From positions 1 to 64,000 of the forward strand of contig NZ_CAHJXR010000008.1 in NCBI RefSeq assembly GCF_903645355.1: a DNA stretch of 64,000 bases, read 5' to 3'. Source of the DNA: Schaalia sp. Marseille-Q2122. GTDB lineage: Bacteria > Actinomycetota > Actinomycetes > Actinomycetales > Actinomycetaceae. Position numbers and translations under genes: made by a program. How positions within the stretch are numbered: the first letter of the stretch is position 1; each line of letters starts with the position of its first letter. The notes under the pieces are model-generated. The model searched no databases. It saw nothing but the letters and a program-made list of their open reading frames with translations, and was not told the DNA's origin. Positions 62,920 through 64,000 of the stretch are shown here, piece by piece.

Positions 62920-64000
62920 TTACTGAGCGCTACCTGCGATGGCAGCAAGCATGTCGGCTGCGGTCTGGGTACCGCGGTAGCCTTCAGGGCTGTACTGCAC
63001 GAAGGAGGTCGACACCTGGTTCCAGGAGTTGTTGGAGACGAAGGGGATGCCCTTCTTGAGGAGTTCTTCGATGGCGGCCACGTTGTCTGCTGGCTTCTTA
63101 GCTGCCCAGCGCTCAACCTGGGATTCAACGGAGGGAACGGTGCCCTGGGTTTCTGCCACGGCGCCGATGACCTCGGGGGTGACGAGCTTCATGAGGACCT
63201 TGAAGGCGCCTTCCTTGTCCTGGCAGGTCTGGGAGATGCCAAAGCCGGAGCCCTGGATGACGCCGATGGTGTCACCGGAGGGCGAGGGAATGACGGCAAC
63301 GCCGAGGTCTTCGCCGAGTTCCTTTTCGAAGGCGCCGTACATCCAGGGGCCGTCGAAGATCATGGCTGCGGTGCGTGCATTGAATGCGCCCTGGGCGACG
63401 TCGTCGCCGTCAGCGGCGGAGGGGGCGGCAGCGACCTTGTGGACGTTGACGAGGTCGAAGGCGAATTGGACGCCGTCAACGAATTCCTTGTCGGTGATGC
63501 CGAGGGTGCCGTCGGCCTTGGTGACAACGCCACCGAAGGAGTGGGCGAGGGTGCCGGGGGCGTTGTCCATGAAGCCGGACTTGATGGCGACACCGTACTT
63601 GCCGTCCTTGGTGAGGGCCTTTGCATCGGAGAGGAACTGTTCGGTGCTGTAGTTCAGGCCGGGCAGTTCGAGTCCGGCTTCCTTGAACATGGCCTTGTTG
63701 TAGAAGAGGACGTCGGGTTCTGCGTCGTAGGGTAGGGCGACGATGTTGCCGTCGACGGTCATGCCCTTCATCATGGCGTCGTTGTACATGGAGACATCGA
63801 CGTTGTTTGCCTTGATGAGGTCATCGAGGGGGGCGAGGATGCCCTTGAGTTCCTGAGCGCGTGCAGCCTGGGTGGTGAGGATGCAGGGTGCGTCAGGGTC
63901 GGTCATGCGGGTCTTGACCTTGGTCCAGTAGTCGTTGAAGGCGGGGCCGTCGAAGGTGAGGGAGAACTCCGGGTCGGCTTCCTTTGCTGCGTCAACGAAG
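62920..64000 (-). CDS. Sugar ABC transporter substrate-binding protein, C-terminal part, cut by window edge
   Basis: About 360 residues are seen; the frame stays open to base 64000, so the N-terminus and signal peptide lie outside. The fragment begins around FVDAAKEADPEFSL and has the family-1 features NDYWTKVKTRMTDPDAPCIL, PYDAEPDVLFYNKAMFKEAG and MIFDGPWMYGAF. First gene of the importer operon that ends with the GH29 fucosidase. Any operator before it is beyond the window. Confidence 0.9.
   Translation of the reverse strand, partial: FVDAAKEADPEFSLTFDGPAFNDYWTKVKTRMTDPDAPCILTTQAARAQELKGILAPLDDLIKANNVDVSMYNDAMMKGMTVDGNIVALPYDAEPDVLFYNKAMFKEAGLELPGLNYSTEQFLSDAKALTKDGKYGVAIKSGFMDNAPGTLAHSFGGVVTKADGTLGITDKEFVDGVQFAFDLVNVHKVAAAPSAADGDDVAQGAFNARTAAMIFDGPWMYGAFEKELGEDLGVAVIPSPSGDTIGVIQGSGFGISQTCQDKEGAFKVLMKLVTPEVIGAVAETQGTVPSVESQVERWAAKKPADNVAAIEELLKKGIPFVSNNSWNQVSTSFVQYSPEGYRGTQTAADMLAAIAGSAQ

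Overview
The window looks like chromosomal DNA of a high-GC Gram-positive actinobacterium, most likely in the Actinomycetaceae (Schaalia/Actinomyces type). This rests on GC-rich coding bias, surface proteins with LPXTG-like sorting signals (LAKTG, LANTG), a class Ib NrdF, actinobacterial lipoproteins and an inositol catabolic locus. The taxon is inferred, not shown. No phage, insertion sequence, transposase, plasmid gene or CRISPR array was seen.

Layout. 1-8.4 kb: a glycan locus with a partial alpha-galactosidase and a wall-anchored GH16 glycosidase on the minus strand, divergent from a sugar ABC importer and a LacI regulator; palindromic LacI-type sites sit in both promoter regions. 8.5-19.4 kb: two small membrane proteins, an ABC-class ATPase of the MRB1590 type, a MacB/FtsX-like exporter, ribonuclease Z and an S9 oligopeptidase. 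20-28.3 kb: a surface SGNH hydrolase with an interrupted VWA-like domain, RNase H with an extra domain, AzlCD, an S33 peptidase and a small Cys-rich membrane protein. 28.6-37.6 kb: NrdF, a coupled SDR-aldehyde dehydrogenase pair, a patatin, tRNA-Leu(CAG), a PepSY lipoprotein, a cold-shock protein and a frameshifted TDT-family transporter. 37.9-43.5 kb: a response regulator, a soluble CRP-domain histidine kinase, an SLC13 transporter and RarD.

43.7-58.8 kb is a myo-inositol catabolic locus: iolG, then mmsA-iolE-adh, then iolC-iolB-iolD, with a GntR/UTRA regulator and a transaldolase-family gene. A palindrome TTTGT-N4-ACAAA (one copy imperfect) lies before iolG, mmsA, iolC/gntR and the transaldolase, and suggests one regulon. 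A 2H phosphoesterase gene and a three-gene WXG100-like/polymorphic-toxin-like cassette interrupt the locus; the cassette is bracketed by two 109-bp direct repeats (107/109 identical). 59.7-64 kb: a GH29 alpha-fucosidase with a sugar ABC importer running off the right edge.

The most striking feature that genes do not explain is a family of about 18 imperfect palindromes of nearly fixed length (74-76 bp), with conserved ~20-bp arms and a variable centre. They lie in intergenic regions from 9.8 to 59.7 kb, often in groups of two or three, and one is in frame inside the RNase H gene.
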